From Salimicrobium halophilum (GTDB taxonomy: Bacteria > Bacillota > Bacilli > Bacillales > Halobacillaceae): DNA of 64,000 bases. The position numbers and the translations under genes are program-made. This document shows, in pieces, positions 1 through 8,093 of the stretch; the stretch's first letter is position 1, and each line of letters begins with the position of its first letter. The stretch covers positions 62,001 through 126,000 of the forward strand of contig NZ_FNEV01000004.1 of the NCBI RefSeq assembly GCF_900100295.1, read 5' to 3'. The notes beneath the pieces are model-generated. The model had not been told where the DNA came from, made no database searches, and was given only the letters and a program-made list of their open reading frames with translations.

Positions 1-802
1 CAAGAGAATAATCAGGATCATCTTCAAGACGGAGCATCCCTTTTTCACCGTAAATGACTGTAGAGTTGTCTTCCGTCGTGTTGTATGCCCAACTGGCTGT
101 AAGGGTACCGAGAATACCTGACTCCGAGCGAAGCATGCACACAGCATTATCGTCTACGGTAATATTTTCTTTCGCGTTGTTCTCAACGAAACCGGCTACA
201 TCGGTAAATTCTTCCCCGAGGATATAGCGGATAAGGTCAGCTTTGTGGACGCCGAGGTCTCCCATTGCGCCGATGAACGCCTCGTCTTTTTTGAAGAACC
301 AGCTATCCGCTCCGTCGGCACTCCAGCCTTCCGGGCCTCCGTGACCGAATGTCGTGCGGAAACTGTATACTTTGCCGATTTCCCCGGATTCAATAATCTC
401 ACGGGCTTTTACATGGGATTTCACGAAACGCTGATTATGCGCGATCATCAGCTTCTTCCCACTCTTCTCTGCCGCTTCGATCATACGATCCGCTTCTTCG
501 GAACTCGTAGCCATCGGTTTTTCACATAATACGTGCGCACCTGTTTCAAGTGCTGCGATAGATACAGGAGCATGCAGGTAGTTCGGAAGGCAAACGCTTA
601 CGACATCGACCTCTTCTTTGTTCAGAAGATCTTCGTAATCCGTATACGTCTTGGCACCGTAAATCTGTCCGGCAATCGCCGCACGTTCTTCGACGATATC
701 GCAAACGGCCGTGATTTCCGTTTCTTCATTGTTCCGATATTCGATCAGGTGACGGTTCTGGGCAATACTGCCACAACCGATGATTGCTGCTTTCAAAGTC
801 AT
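1..802 (-). CDS. Gfo/Idh/MocA family oxidoreductase (3' end outside window)
   Basis: NAD(P)-dependent sugar or polyol dehydrogenase family. I translated it from the ATG at 802-800, preceded by AAGGGAG. The N-terminus has the Rossmann motif GCGSIAQNRH, and the CEKPMATS segment carries the conserved EKP lysine. About 267 codons are visible of a usual 330-380; the rest lies left of base 1. It starts 24 bp after the ThuA gene and is the last visible gene of the sugar operon. ThuA proteins and Gfo/Idh/MocA oxidoreductases often occur together beside sugar ABC transporters. The substrate cannot be read from sequence. Family sure, substrate unknown. Confidence 0.9.
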   Translation of the reverse strand, partial: MTLKAAIIGCGSIAQNRHLIEYRNNEETEITAVCDIVEERAAIAGQIYGAKTYTDYEDLLNKEEVDVVSVCLPNYLHAPVSIAALETGAHVLCEKPMATSSEEADRMIEAAEKSGKKLMIAHNQRFVKSHVKAREIIESGEIGKVYSFRTTFGHGGPEGWSADGADSWFFKKDEAFIGAMGDLGVHKADLIRYILGEEFTDVAGFVENNAKENITVDDNAVCMLRSESGILGTLTASWAYNTTEDNSTVIYGEKGMLRLEDDPDYSL

Positions 803-826
803 CGTTTCTCTTCTCCCTTCTTTATG

Positions 827-1546
827 TCACTTCTCGGAAATGTGCTCAAGTGGTTGGGCATTACCGTACTGATGCTTCGGTCCATTCGTATTCTTCGCCC
901 ATCTCACACCGTTCTGAATCACTTTCTGCACGTCTTCATGATAGTACGTAGGGTACGTTTCATGACCCGGACGGAAGTAGAAGATCTTTCCGTTTCCGCG
1001 CTTGAAGGTTGCACCGCTGCGGAAGACTTCGCCACCTTCGAACCAGCTTAAGAAAATAAGCTCATCCGGTGCAGGAATATCGAAGTGCTCGCCGTACATT
1101 TCCTCTTTTTCGATGTCGAAATACTGTCCGATTCCCTCTGCAATCGGGTGCGTCGGATCTATGTTCCACATCCGCTCCTTGTCGTCCGCCTCACGCCACT
1201 TAAGGTCACAACCTGTGCCCATCAGTTTCTTGAAGACTTTCGAAAAGTGTGCAGAATGAAGAACTACCAGCCCCATTCCATCAAGGACCTTCTGCTTCAC
1301 TCGTTCAGCGATTTCCTCTTCGACTTCCTCATGAGCTTTGTGTCCCCACCATACGAGAACGTCCGTGTTGTCGAGAACTTCTTCCGTGAGACCGTGCTCT
1401 TCTTCATCAAGTGTAGCGGTAGTTACGTTGTGGCCGTCTTTTTTCAAAAAATCGGCGACCGCTCCGTGAATCCCCTCCGGATAAATATCGGAGACGACCG
1501 GGTTTTCTTTTTCATGACGGAATTCATTCCATACTAGTACATTCAT
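827..1546 (-). CDS. ThuA domain protein
   Basis: 239 residues, ThuA-like fold (class I glutamine-amidotransferase-like). The protein opens [14 protein letters not shown] and has the family's [13 protein letters not shown] and [18 protein letters not shown] segments, with a C-terminal [12 protein letters not shown] block. ThuA is known from trehalose/sucrose utilisation in rhizobia, but most family members are uncharacterised sugar-pathway proteins. It sits 50 bp downstream of the lacI-type gene and 24 bp upstream of the Gfo/Idh/MocA gene, so the two may modify the imported sugar in succession. Family assignment is good; function is inferred from context. A cre-like site lies just upstream, so it may also have a promoter of its own. 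Confidence 0.85.
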   Translation of the reverse strand: MNVLVWNEFRHEKENPVVSDIYPEGIHGAVADFLKKDGHNVTTATLDEEEHGLTEEVLDNTDVLVWWGHKAHEEVEEEIAERVKQKVLDGMGLVVLHSAHFSKVFKKLMGTGCDLKWREADDKERMWNIDPTHPIAEGIGQYFDIEKEEMYGEHFDIPAPDELIFLSWFEGGEVFRSGATFKRGNGKIFYFRPGHETYPTYYHEDVQKVIQNGVRWAKNTNGPKHQYGNAQPLEHISEK

Positions 1547-1575
1547 ACGTCTACCCCTTTCTGTGCAACGTTAAG

Positions 1576-1589
1576 CGAAAACGGTTGCA
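1576..1589 (-). promoter_or_regulatory. cre-like / LacI-type operator before thuA
   Basis: On the minus strand the site reads TGCAACCGTTTTCG. It matches the cre/LacI-family consensus TGNAANCGNWWNCA except for the last base. It lies in the 50-bp gap between the LacI-family gene and the ThuA gene. It could bind CcpA or the operon's own repressor; I cannot tell which. Confidence 0.5.
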
Positions 1590-1596
1590 CCTTTCC

Positions 1597-2628
1597 TCAA
1601 AAAATTTTACTGCGTTCCGTGCAGGATTGTCGTTCTATGATGTTGGTCGGGATGACCAGACTTCTCTTCAACATGTCCGGTTTCTTCAGTTTTTCTACGA
1701 GGGTTTCTGCAGAGTAATAACCGAGCTGATCTGCATTGGTATCGACCGTGGTCAGCGCCGGGCTCGACAACCTGGAAACGATGGTATTGTTAAAACTGAT
1801 GATGCTCATCTCTTCTGGGACATCTACCCCAGCTTCTTTAAGTGAAGTAATGACAGAAAGAGCATGAAAATCATCCATGACGACGAGGGCTGTCGGAGGT
1901 TCCGGAAGTTCCAAAAGCTCCTGCACAATCGATGTACTCTCATAACTCCCGTCGCGCCTGTATTTGACATATTCTTCTCTCGATTCGCACCCGTGAGTGG
2001 CAAGTGCTTTTTCATACCCTTCGATACGGGCTTTAGTCACTTCAAAATCCGCTTCTCCACCTACGATGCCGATCCGTTCGTGTCCGAGTTGGATCAGGTA
2101 GTCCGTCGCTTCATTCGAAGCCTGGACGTTGTCATTATCTACATACATAACATTCGAAGCGTCGACGAGAGGTTTTCCGATCATGACGAATGGAAAGTTC
2201 TGTTGCATGAGATAAGGTACCACCTTGTCATCCTCTTTCGAATAAAGAACGACGATACCGTCAACCCGCTTTCCCTGGACCATTTTAACGACATCCTGGA
2301 AAATAGCTTCTTCCGATTCCCCTGTCGTTAAATTGAGACTGTAGTCATTTTCCTGACAGGCTTTGCTTATACCACTCAATAATTCTGAGAAAAACGGGTT
2401 ATCGAAGGAATGGGAACTCGAGTGCTTCATCACTACGCCGATCGTCTGTGTCGTCTGACTGACAAGGACACGGGCATTGTAGTTCATGTAGTACCCCATC
2501 TCTTCCATCACTTTGCGCACTTTTTTCTTTGTCGCAGGACTGATACGGGGGCTATCCGCAATGACGCGCGACACTGTCGAAGGAGCGACATTCGCCTCCT
2601 TTGCTACATCTTTTATAGTCACAGACAT
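1597..2628 (-). CDS. LacI family transcriptional regulator
   Basis: 343 residues. The N-terminal HTH (residues about 4-23, IKDVAKEANVAPSTVSRVI) is followed by the hinge and a periplasmic-binding-protein-like effector domain with the usual VDGIVVLYS and GHERIGIVGG blocks. It lies inside the operon, 15 bp after the second permease gene. It is probably the local regulator of this sugar system, acting at the operators near 5.9 kb. LacI-family and CcpA operators overlap in sequence, so those sites could serve both proteins. Ligand unknown. Confidence 0.93.
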   Translation of the reverse strand: MSVTIKDVAKEANVAPSTVSRVIADSPRISPATKKKVRKVMEEMGYYMNYNARVLVSQTTQTIGVVMKHSSSHSFDNPFFSELLSGISKACQENDYSLNLTTGESEEAIFQDVVKMVQGKRVDGIVVLYSKEDDKVVPYLMQQNFPFVMIGKPLVDASNVMYVDNDNVQASNEATDYLIQLGHERIGIVGGEADFEVTKARIEGYEKALATHGCESREEYVKYRRDGSYESTSIVQELLELPEPPTALVVMDDFHALSVITSLKEAGVDVPEEMSIISFNNTIVSRLSSPALTTVDTNADQLGYYSAETLVEKLKKPDMLKRSLVIPTNIIERQSCTERSKIF

Positions 2629-2643
2629 TCGTCAAACTCCTTT

Positions 2644-3468
2644 CTATTTCACAGCACCCTCGGAAACACCGTCGATGATCTGCTTCTGAGCGAAGAAGTA
2701 TCCGATAATGACCGGGATGATCGCGATGGTAAGACCGGCAAGTGCCAGGTGCCACTGCTTCGTATACTGACCGAAGAAATAGAACATCTTCAGCGGAATC
2801 GTCGCATTCGCTTCACTCAACACAAGCGACGGAAGCAGGTAGTCGTTCCAGATCCAGATCGTGTTCAGAATTGCAACCGTTACGGAAATCGGCTTCAGAA
2901 GCGGGAAAATGATGTGCCAGAACGTCTGAAAACGGTTCGCTCCATCAATGATTGCAGCTTCATCCAAAGACTGGGATATCCCTGTCATCGCTCCGTGGTA
3001 AAGGAAAATCGATAGACTACATCCGAATCCGAGGTACATGAAAATAAGTCCTGCTGCGTTAAGCATCTGTGCCTGACCAAAAAGGGCTACTAATGGAATC
3101 ATAACAGATTGGAACGGAATCAGCATGGCTGCCACAAAGATGAAAAAAATGACGCCCGATAGTTTACTCTTGTTTCTGGCAAGTGCGTACCCTGCCATCG
3201 AGGAGAACAGAATGATGATCAAAATACTCAGTCCGGTAATCAGAACCGAGTTGAACAGCGACTTCAGAAACTCCAATTCGATGAATGCATTGACGAAATT
3301 CTCAAAGGTAAATGCAGAAGGAAAGCCGAGAACCCCTTCGAAAATGCCTCGCTTCGTTTTGAAGGCGTTTACGATCATCAGGTAGAACGGGGACAGCCAT
3401 AAGAGCGCCAGCAGAATCCCGAAGATCTCCAGGAGTCTGGTATTACGTTTCTCGTTATCTTTAGCCAT
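2644..3468 (-). CDS. Carbohydrate ABC transporter permease (MalG type)
   Basis: 274 residues, six predicted membrane segments. The cytoplasmic EAA loop DEAAIIDGANRFQTFW, which contacts the ATPase, is intact. Its ATG overlaps the TGA of the upstream permease gene by one base (TGATG), with GAGGTGG as RBS, so the two are translationally coupled. It forms the second half of the CUT1-family channel. No ATPase gene is present in the operon. Gram-positive CUT1 systems usually share one MsmX-type ATPase encoded elsewhere, and I infer the same here. Confidence 0.93.
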   Translation of the reverse strand: MAKDNEKRNTRLLEIFGILLALLWLSPFYLMIVNAFKTKRGIFEGVLGFPSAFTFENFVNAFIELEFLKSLFNSVLITGLSILIIILFSSMAGYALARNKSKLSGVIFFIFVAAMLIPFQSVMIPLVALFGQAQMLNAAGLIFMYLGFGCSLSIFLYHGAMTGISQSLDEAAIIDGANRFQTFWHIIFPLLKPISVTVAILNTIWIWNDYLLPSLVLSEANATIPLKMFYFFGQYTKQWHLALAGLTIAIIPVIIGYFFAQKQIIDGVSEGAVK

Positions 3469-4328
3469 CAGACATCCACCTCACGTTTCTTGTTGTAATA
3501 CACTTGCGTCAGAGCAATGACGGCAACAATCAGGAAGAAAATAACCGCTTTCGACTGGGCATACGCCATCTGGTTATCGCTGAAGGCGGTACGGACGATT
3601 TCCATAGCCACCATCTGGGTGGAGTTGAAAGGTCCCCCGTTCGTAAGGGATAAGTTCTGGTCGTAGATCTTGAACGACATCGACAGCGTCAGGAACATAC
3701 TGACGGTGAAAGCCGGTGCTACCAGTGGGAAAATGACATTTTTGAATCGCTGCATGGCATTGGCACCATCGATCTTCGACGCCTCGATCAATTCTTTCGG
3801 TACGTTCTCAAGATAAGCGATATAAATGATCATGATATAACCGGCCATCTGCCAGGCGGTGAGAATAACGAGACCCCAGAACCCGGTGTTCGTCGTCGAC
3901 AGCCAACCGTTCAGACCCTCGATTCCTGTGATTCCTGCCACATCGCCGAATACCGAAACGAAGATGAACTGCCAGATGAAGCCCAGGATCAGACCACCGA
4001 TCAGGTTCGGCATGAAGAAGATGGTACGCATCAGGTTATTCGTCTTCATATTTCTCGTCACGAGCAGGGCAAGCCCGAGCCCGAAGACATTCAGTAGTAA
4101 CACGGTAACTACAGCAAATTTGATCGTGAACCAGATCGAGTTCATGAACTCATCTTCCTGGAACAGATTTATGTAGTTTTCAAAGCCGATGAAATTGTTC
4201 GCCGTAATCCCATTCCAATCCGTGAAGGAATAGAAGAATCCATAGATGAATGGAATGACTACGACAATTCCAAGGCCGAGGATCACGGGTGTCAAAAAGA
4301 GCCAAAATGAAAGACTCCTGTTTTTCAT
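3468..4328 (-). CDS. Carbohydrate ABC transporter permease (MalF type)
   Basis: 286 residues, six predicted membrane segments, with EAA loop IEASKIDGANAMQRFK. RBS GGGAGGAG is seven bases before the ATG. It partners the MalG-type permease directly downstream. The gap to the binding-protein gene is 167 bp and holds a strong hairpin that may lower permease expression relative to the binding protein. Family is certain (CUT1); the sugar is not known. Confidence 0.93.
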   Translation of the reverse strand: MKNRSLSFWLFLTPVILGLGIVVVIPFIYGFFYSFTDWNGITANNFIGFENYINLFQEDEFMNSIWFTIKFAVVTVLLLNVFGLGLALLVTRNMKTNNLMRTIFFMPNLIGGLILGFIWQFIFVSVFGDVAGITGIEGLNGWLSTTNTGFWGLVILTAWQMAGYIMIIYIAYLENVPKELIEASKIDGANAMQRFKNVIFPLVAPAFTVSMFLTLSMSFKIYDQNLSLTNGGPFNSTQMVAMEIVRTAFSDNQMAYAQSKAVIFFLIVAVIALTQVYYNKKREVDV

Positions 4329-4380
4329 AAGTAATCTCCTCCCAAACTTTCAAAGCTCTCCTGTCGTCTGATTAACCAAC

Positions 4381-4404
4381 AAGAGCGCCATGATCAGCGC
4401 TCTT
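4381..4404 (-). terminator. Hairpin between binding-protein and permease genes
   Basis: Arms AAGAGCGC and GCGCTCTT with an 8-base loop. There is no proper T-tract on the minus strand. I read it as a 3' stabilising or partial-termination hairpin that leaves more binding-protein mRNA than permease mRNA, as is common in sugar ABC operons. Confidence 0.5.
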
Positions 4405-4495
4405 TGTCGGTGTCTTGATTGAATCTTCTCTCAGCGGATAACGCTGCTTTCCATTTCTTTCTGCAATTTTCAGAAGCCAAGATATTCCCTCTTGA

Positions 4496-5815
4496 TTACT
4501 GTCTTGCTTCTTCCCAAGCCGTGGTAGCCTGCTGTTCCACTTCTTCCCAAGTAATATTACCTGCAAGGTATTCCTGCATAGCTACACCAAGAGCGTCTTC
4601 TGTCCAGGCAGTCGGTGCTCCAAGGAAGACCCAACCGAGCGTATTGCCTTCATTGGCATACTCATAGATTTCTTTGGAAATAGGATCTGCGATTTCCTGA
4701 TCTTCATAACCTTCGTAAGCCGGGATGAACTTGAATTCTTCCGTTACGAACTTCTTACCTTTTTCAGATGTGTACATCCAATCGAGGAAGTCTTTAGAAG
4801 CCTGTACGACCTCGTCTTCAGATTCTTTGTTTACAACCCAGTAGTTCGGTACGCCGACCGGAATACTTCCTTCGTATCCTTCAACCGGAATCGGAAGAAG
4901 TCCTACGTTGTTCTGTGCGAAATCCTGATCCATGGAAGCGATTGTATTATATACCCAGTTCCCCTGTTGGATCATTGCCACATTCCCAAGAGAAAAGTGT
5001 TCTTCTACCTGTTGGGAGTAGTCGAGGCTGAGTACCGGCTGAACAGAGTATTCACTTTGAAGATCCGTGAATTCTTTCATCTGATCACCCATCGCGAATT
5101 CTACAGTGTCTGCCTGGTAAGCTTCCATCACGTCATGGTTGAACTCATCTGCAAGATAAGCGTTCGCCAGGTGGTTCCCCATTACCCACTTTTCCTTGGC
5201 AGGGAAAGCGAATGGCGCTTCGATTCCAAGCTCACCTTTCTGAGAATCAAGCTTTTCTACTGCCGCTTTCAAGTCTTCCATCGTTTCGATAGAGGAAGCA
5301 TCGATGCCTGCTTCTTCAAAAATCTTTTTGTTATAAAGCAGTCCATACCCTTCCTGGTTGAACGGAAGGCCGAGAACTTTGTCGTCACGACTAACGCTTG
5401 TCAATGTTCCATCCAGCGCCGCATTTGCTGCATCCGTATCAGAAACATCCGCTAAGTATTGTTCGTATTCATCAACATCTGTCGGACCACCGACGTTGAA
5501 TATGTCAGGCTCTTCCCCTGAAGAGAAGGATGTTTTCAAAGAAGCACCATAATCGTTACCGCCACCGACTGTCTTGACGTTAATATTGACGTCCGGATTC
5601 TCGTCTTCATACATTGTCACAAGTTCTTCGAATTGATCTTTGAATTCAACTTTGAACTGAAAAACATCTACAGTGACTGCATCGCCGCTACCTTCGTCTC
5701 CTCCGTTGCTATCGCCGCCGCTCGATTCTTCTCCGGAACCGAATGAGCAACCCGCCAGAACACTTGAAGCCAAAAGAGCCGTCGCAATACCCGAGTAAAA
5801 CTTCTTCTTTTTCAT
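4496..5815 (-). CDS. Sugar ABC transporter substrate-binding lipoprotein
   Basis: 439 residues from the ATG at 5815, which has AAGGAG eight bases upstream. An upstream in-frame ATG at 5863 lacks an RBS. The N-terminus MKKKKFYSGIATALLASS is a lipoprotein signal ending in the lipobox LAGC. A Gly/Ser/Asp/Glu-rich linker precedes the CUT1 solute-binding fold (extracellular solute-binding protein family 1). It captures the sugar outside the membrane and delivers it to the two permeases downstream. It is the first gene of the operon, with a promoter and two operators in front. Confidence 0.93.
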   Translation of the reverse strand: MKKKKFYSGIATALLASSVLAGCSFGSGEESSGGDSNGGDEGSGDAVTVDVFQFKVEFKDQFEELVTMYEDENPDVNINVKTVGGGNDYGASLKTSFSSGEEPDIFNVGGPTDVDEYEQYLADVSDTDAANAALDGTLTSVSRDDKVLGLPFNQEGYGLLYNKKIFEEAGIDASSIETMEDLKAAVEKLDSQKGELGIEAPFAFPAKEKWVMGNHLANAYLADEFNHDVMEAYQADTVEFAMGDQMKEFTDLQSEYSVQPVLSLDYSQQVEEHFSLGNVAMIQQGNWVYNTIASMDQDFAQNNVGLLPIPVEGYEGSIPVGVPNYWVVNKESEDEVVQASKDFLDWMYTSEKGKKFVTEEFKFIPAYEGYEDQEIADPISKEIYEYANEGNTLGWVFLGAPTAWTEDALGVAMQEYLAGNITWEEVEQQATTAWEEARQ

Positions 5816-5901
5816 TCCATACACTCCTTCTGATATAGGTAAGAGTTGAATCCGCTTACACATTCAGCTAAAAAAAATAGATGATACCGACAAAAAGTTT
5901 G

Positions 5902-5916
5902 TGCATTCGTTTGCAA
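5902..5916 (-). promoter_or_regulatory. cre / LacI-type operator 1 of sugar operon
   Basis: Minus strand TTGCAAACGAATGCA matches the cre consensus WTGNAANCGNWWNCA at every position. It lies between the promoter and the binding-protein start. It could bind CcpA, the local LacI-family repressor, or both. Confidence 0.75.
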
Positions 5917-5979
5917 AAACTTTTAATAAATAATTCCCTCTTCCATCAGGGAACCTCTTAATTTTCGACAACAGTGATG

Positions 5980-5994
5980 TGAATGCGTTTGCAT
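5980..5994 (-). promoter_or_regulatory. cre / LacI-type operator 2 of sugar operon
   Basis: Minus strand ATGCAAACGCATTCA is a second full match to the cre consensus. It begins about 16 bp past the -10 box, where a bound repressor would block RNA polymerase. Its core TGCAAACG is shared with operator 1. Confidence 0.75.
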
Positions 5995-6009
5995 AGATTC
6001 ATTGTATGT

Positions 6010-6038
6010 ATCGTAGCATGATTGCAAATAGATTACAA
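6010..6038 (-). promoter_or_regulatory. Promoter of the sugar operon
   Basis: Minus strand TTGTAA, 17-bp spacer, TACGAT. It is followed at once by operator 2 and about 200 bp later by the binding-protein gene. Predicted sigma-A type. Confidence 0.6.
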
Positions 6039-6082
6039 TATGATTTCTGAAAATTGTTAGAAACGGAATAGATTCATCCATT

Positions 6083-6114
6083 AAAAAAAAGCTGAAGGAC
6101 GGGCCTCCAGCTTT
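6083..6114 (-). terminator. Terminator of the DUF2188 gene
   Basis: Stem AAAGCTGGAGG / CCTTCAGCTTT on the minus strand followed by a run of T. It lies just after the DUF2188 stop codon and separates that gene from the sugar operon promoter. Confidence 0.8.
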
Positions 6115-6128
6115 CTTCTAATAGGTGA

Positions 6129-6329
6129 TTAAAAATTTCTTTCTTCTTCTACGTTTCTCTCCTGGTCGAGAATAAGTACTTTACTCGGAGAATTCTTCTT
6201 CGCTATCTTTTCCGCTTCTTCGACAGCAGAGTCACGATCTTCGAAAATTTCCGTTGGAGCGACGTCTTCGATTTTTACGAACCAGCCGTCTCCTTCTTTG
6301 TTCTGTACTACACTATATTCTTTTACCAT
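6129..6329 (-). CDS. Small DUF2188-like protein
   Basis: 66 residues from the ATG at 6329 (RBS GAGGAG, nine-base spacing); a longer frame to 6482 has no RBS and runs into the metX promoter. The protein, MVKEYSVVQNKEGDGWFVKI onward, has the DUF2188 pattern: a short beta-hairpin reading a W-x-V-K segment, then a helix of the type SAVEEAEKIAKK. No biochemical function is known to me. It is divergent from the metX riboswitch and has its own terminator, so it is monocistronic. Confidence 0.75.
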   Translation of the reverse strand: MVKEYSVVQNKEGDGWFVKIEDVAPTEIFEDRDSAVEEAEKIAKKNSPSKVLILDQERNVEEERNF

Positions 6330-6420
6330 AGTTGATTCACTCCTCTTCTTTGATTGGCTACTGTAATTACTTCCCTGTCCCTTTCGCCTTAAAACATAAA
6401 GATAATTGTCTGAAAATTGT

Positions 6421-6449
6421 TTGACATACCGGGGTTCGGTCGTTATAAT
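6421..6449 (+). promoter_or_regulatory. metX promoter
   Basis: TTGACA, 17-bp spacer, TATAAT: a consensus sigma-A promoter. The S-box aptamer begins 34 bp after the -10 box. Confidence 0.9.
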
Positions 6450-6482
6450 TTGGATTAAGATTAAATTGAATAGTTCGTTCAA

Positions 6483-6650
6483 CTCTTATCAAGAGCGGCT
6501 GAGGGAATAGGCCCTGTGAAGCCCGGCAACCTTCAAACATCGGTTTGAAAAGGTGCCAAGTCCTACAGATCTTAAAGAGATCTGAGAGATAAGAGGAGGT
6601 ATATGATACATAATCAGCCCTCTTCTTATCCTTTAAGAAGAGGGCTTTTC
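6483..6650 (+). promoter_or_regulatory. SAM-I (S-box) riboswitch
   Basis: The aptamer spans 6483-6595. P1 pairs CTCTTATC (6483-6490) with GATAAGAG (6588-6595). The conserved S-box blocks AGCGGCTGAGGGA, GCCC, GGCAACC and GGTGCCAAGTCC are all present in order. The expression platform is a terminator at 6616-6650. Its 5' arm (CCTCTTCTTATC) can pair instead with the 3' strand of P1 (GATAAGAGG), giving an antiterminator. High SAM therefore terminates transcription before metX; this is the standard S-box mechanism. Confidence 0.97.
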
Positions 6651-6652
6651 TT
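6616..6652 (+). terminator. Riboswitch-controlled terminator
   Basis: Perfect 13-bp stem, arms at 6616-6628 and 6634-6646, loop of five bases, followed by TTTTC. It forms when SAM binds the S-box upstream. Confidence 0.9.
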
Positions 6653-6735
6653 ATAGGTTCGTCTCCCTCCGCCGCCTGATGCAGAGTTCATGTTCTAGAA
6701 GGACGATCAAGAGACTAACGTATGGAGGGAAAAGC

Positions 6736-7788
6736 ATGTCCGTCAATCGTATCCAACGATGTGAAACCAGCTACAAAGAAATTTCCATAGGAGCTTTCAC
6801 GTGTGAATCAGGAGAAACACTTCCTGAAGTGACGCTTGCCTATGAACACTTCGGCAACACAGAAGCGCCTCTTCTCCTTATCTGTCATGCGCTGACCGGA
6901 AATCAGTTCACGGTCGGAACCGAAGAAGAGCCAGGCTGGTGGAGCGGGCTCTTCGGGAAAGAAGGACTGATCCCGGAAGAAGATTATCAAACGATCACGT
7001 TCAATGTTCTCGGGGGATGCCACGGGTCTACCGGTCCGGCGAGCACGAACCCGGAAACCGGAGAAGCTTACTGCCTTGATTTTCCTACCATCACTATACG
7101 AGACATGGTCCGAGCTCAAAAACGCGCATTGGAAGTTCTCGGCATCGATCATCTTCACGCTGTGATCGGTGGTTCGCTCGGCGGCATGCAAGTGTACGAA
7201 TGGGGGCTCCTGTATCCGGACACGATGGATAACCTTTTCATGCTTGCTTCCACCCCTTTCCTAAGTGATTACGGGATAGCGTTCAATCATATCGGAGCGG
7301 AAGCTATCAAGCGTGATCCGAACTGGAATGGAGGAGCGTACGATTCCAATGAAGAACTGGACGGCTTTGAAATCGCAAGAATGACGGGCATGGTTACCTA
7401 TCGCAGCAGCTCTCTGTTCCAGCAGCGATTCAACCGCGGCCAGAACGACGAGAATTATCACATTCAGTCCTACCTCGATTACCAGGGCAAAAAAATCAAA
7501 AAACGCTTCGATGCCAACAGCTATCTGTACTTGCTCGAAGCGATGAATCATCATGATATAACCAGAGGACGGGGCACACTCGAAGAAGTCGCTGATCAGT
7601 ACAAGGCAGACATCTATACGGTCAGCTTTGAAAAAGATCTCGTCTACCCGAAAGAATTGATGGAAGAATTCAGCCTTCTCCCTCGTAAAACAACCCATTA
7701 CCACGTTGAAACCGAATTCGGCCACGACGGCTTCCTCGTCGAATTCGACAAATGGGGCACCTTTATAAAGTATCACTTGAATGTATAG
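6736..7788 (+). CDS. metX: Homoserine O-acetyltransferase
   Basis: 350 residues from the ATG at 6736 (RBS GGAGGG, six-base spacing). An in-frame ATG at 6679 lacks an RBS. Alpha/beta-hydrolase fold. The nucleophile serine lies in AVIGGSLGGMQ, the acidic residue in FEKDLVYP, and the catalytic histidine in FGHDGFL. It activates homoserine with an acyl group at the start of methionine synthesis. The S-box upstream confirms the pathway. Acetyl versus succinyl donor cannot be settled from the family alone; acetyl is the usual call for MetX in Bacillaceae. Its last codons are copied downstream (see the repeat at 7898). Confidence 0.93.
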   Translation: MSVNRIQRCETSYKEISIGAFTCESGETLPEVTLAYEHFGNTEAPLLLICHALTGNQFTVGTEEEPGWWSGLFGKEGLIPEEDYQTITFNVLGGCHGSTGPASTNPETGEAYCLDFPTITIRDMVRAQKRALEVLGIDHLHAVIGGSLGGMQVYEWGLLYPDTMDNLFMLASTPFLSDYGIAFNHIGAEAIKRDPNWNGGAYDSNEELDGFEIARMTGMVTYRSSSLFQQRFNRGQNDENYHIQSYLDYQGKKIKKRFDANSYLYLLEAMNHHDITRGRGTLEEVADQYKADIYTVSFEKDLVYPKELMEEFSLLPRKTTHYHVETEFGHDGFLVEFDKWGTFIKYHLNV

Positions 7789-7790
7789 TC

Positions 7791-7897
7791 ATCCCGCTTA
7801 GAAACCCTGGCTTAAGCAGGGGTTTCTCTTTTCAGGTGCACTTTCCTGAAAAAGAAATCACTGCTTAAGACATGCGTTTCTGGATAACGGTACTGGA
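7791..7897 (+). repeat. Family 1 repeat, copy A
   Basis: The left end CCCGCTTAGAAACCCTGG and right end GTTTCTGGATAACGGTACTGGA are the termini shared by the family. The stem is GGCTTAAGCAG against CTGCTTAAG. It follows the metX stop codon directly. See the finding on the 127-bp family. Confidence 0.8.
7800..7833 (+). terminator. metX terminator, embedded in a repeat
   Basis: AGAAACCCTG pairs with CAGGGGTTTCT (one bulged G) around a 7-base loop, followed by CTTTT. The 5' arm is the left end of the family 1 repeat, so here the repeat supplies the terminator. Confidence 0.65.
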
Positions 7898-7945
7898 TAT
7901 CACCTAAATGTATAATCACCCCGTTTAGAAACCTCAGTCATAAGT
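7898..7945 (+). repeat. Duplicated metX 3' tail with truncated family 1 repeat (copy B)
   Basis: Bases 7898 onward repeat the last codons and stop region of metX (7771 onward) with a few changes, then run into a second left end, CCCGTTTAGAAACCTCAG. The offset between the two is 127 bp. The right half of this copy is missing. The rest of the gene-free stretch to 8033 holds only a family 2 fragment. Confidence 0.8.
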
Positions 7946-7974
7946 CGATTGGTCAGCTCCACTCGCATACGGAA

Positions 7975-7994
7975 GGTTATGAGACACTTTTTCC
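7975..7994 (+). repeat. Family 2 repeat fragment
   Basis: GGTTATGAGACACTTTTTCC. Related sequences occur near 22.2, 24.95 and 45.75 kb. No gene is associated with it. Confidence 0.55.
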
Positions 7995-8033
7995 TTCAGC
8001 ACCTATGAAATCATCACGTAAATCCAGGAAACG

Positions 8034-8066
8034 AAAAAAGTTCCGATCGCATCATACGATCGGAAC
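8034..8066 (-). terminator. Terminator of the deacetylase-like gene
   Basis: Perfect 10-bp stem, GTTCCGATCG / CGATCGGAAC, with a 7-base loop and six T on the minus strand. Confidence 0.9.
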
Positions 8067-8093
8067 CTGAATGTCCTTAAAATATTTCACTTC

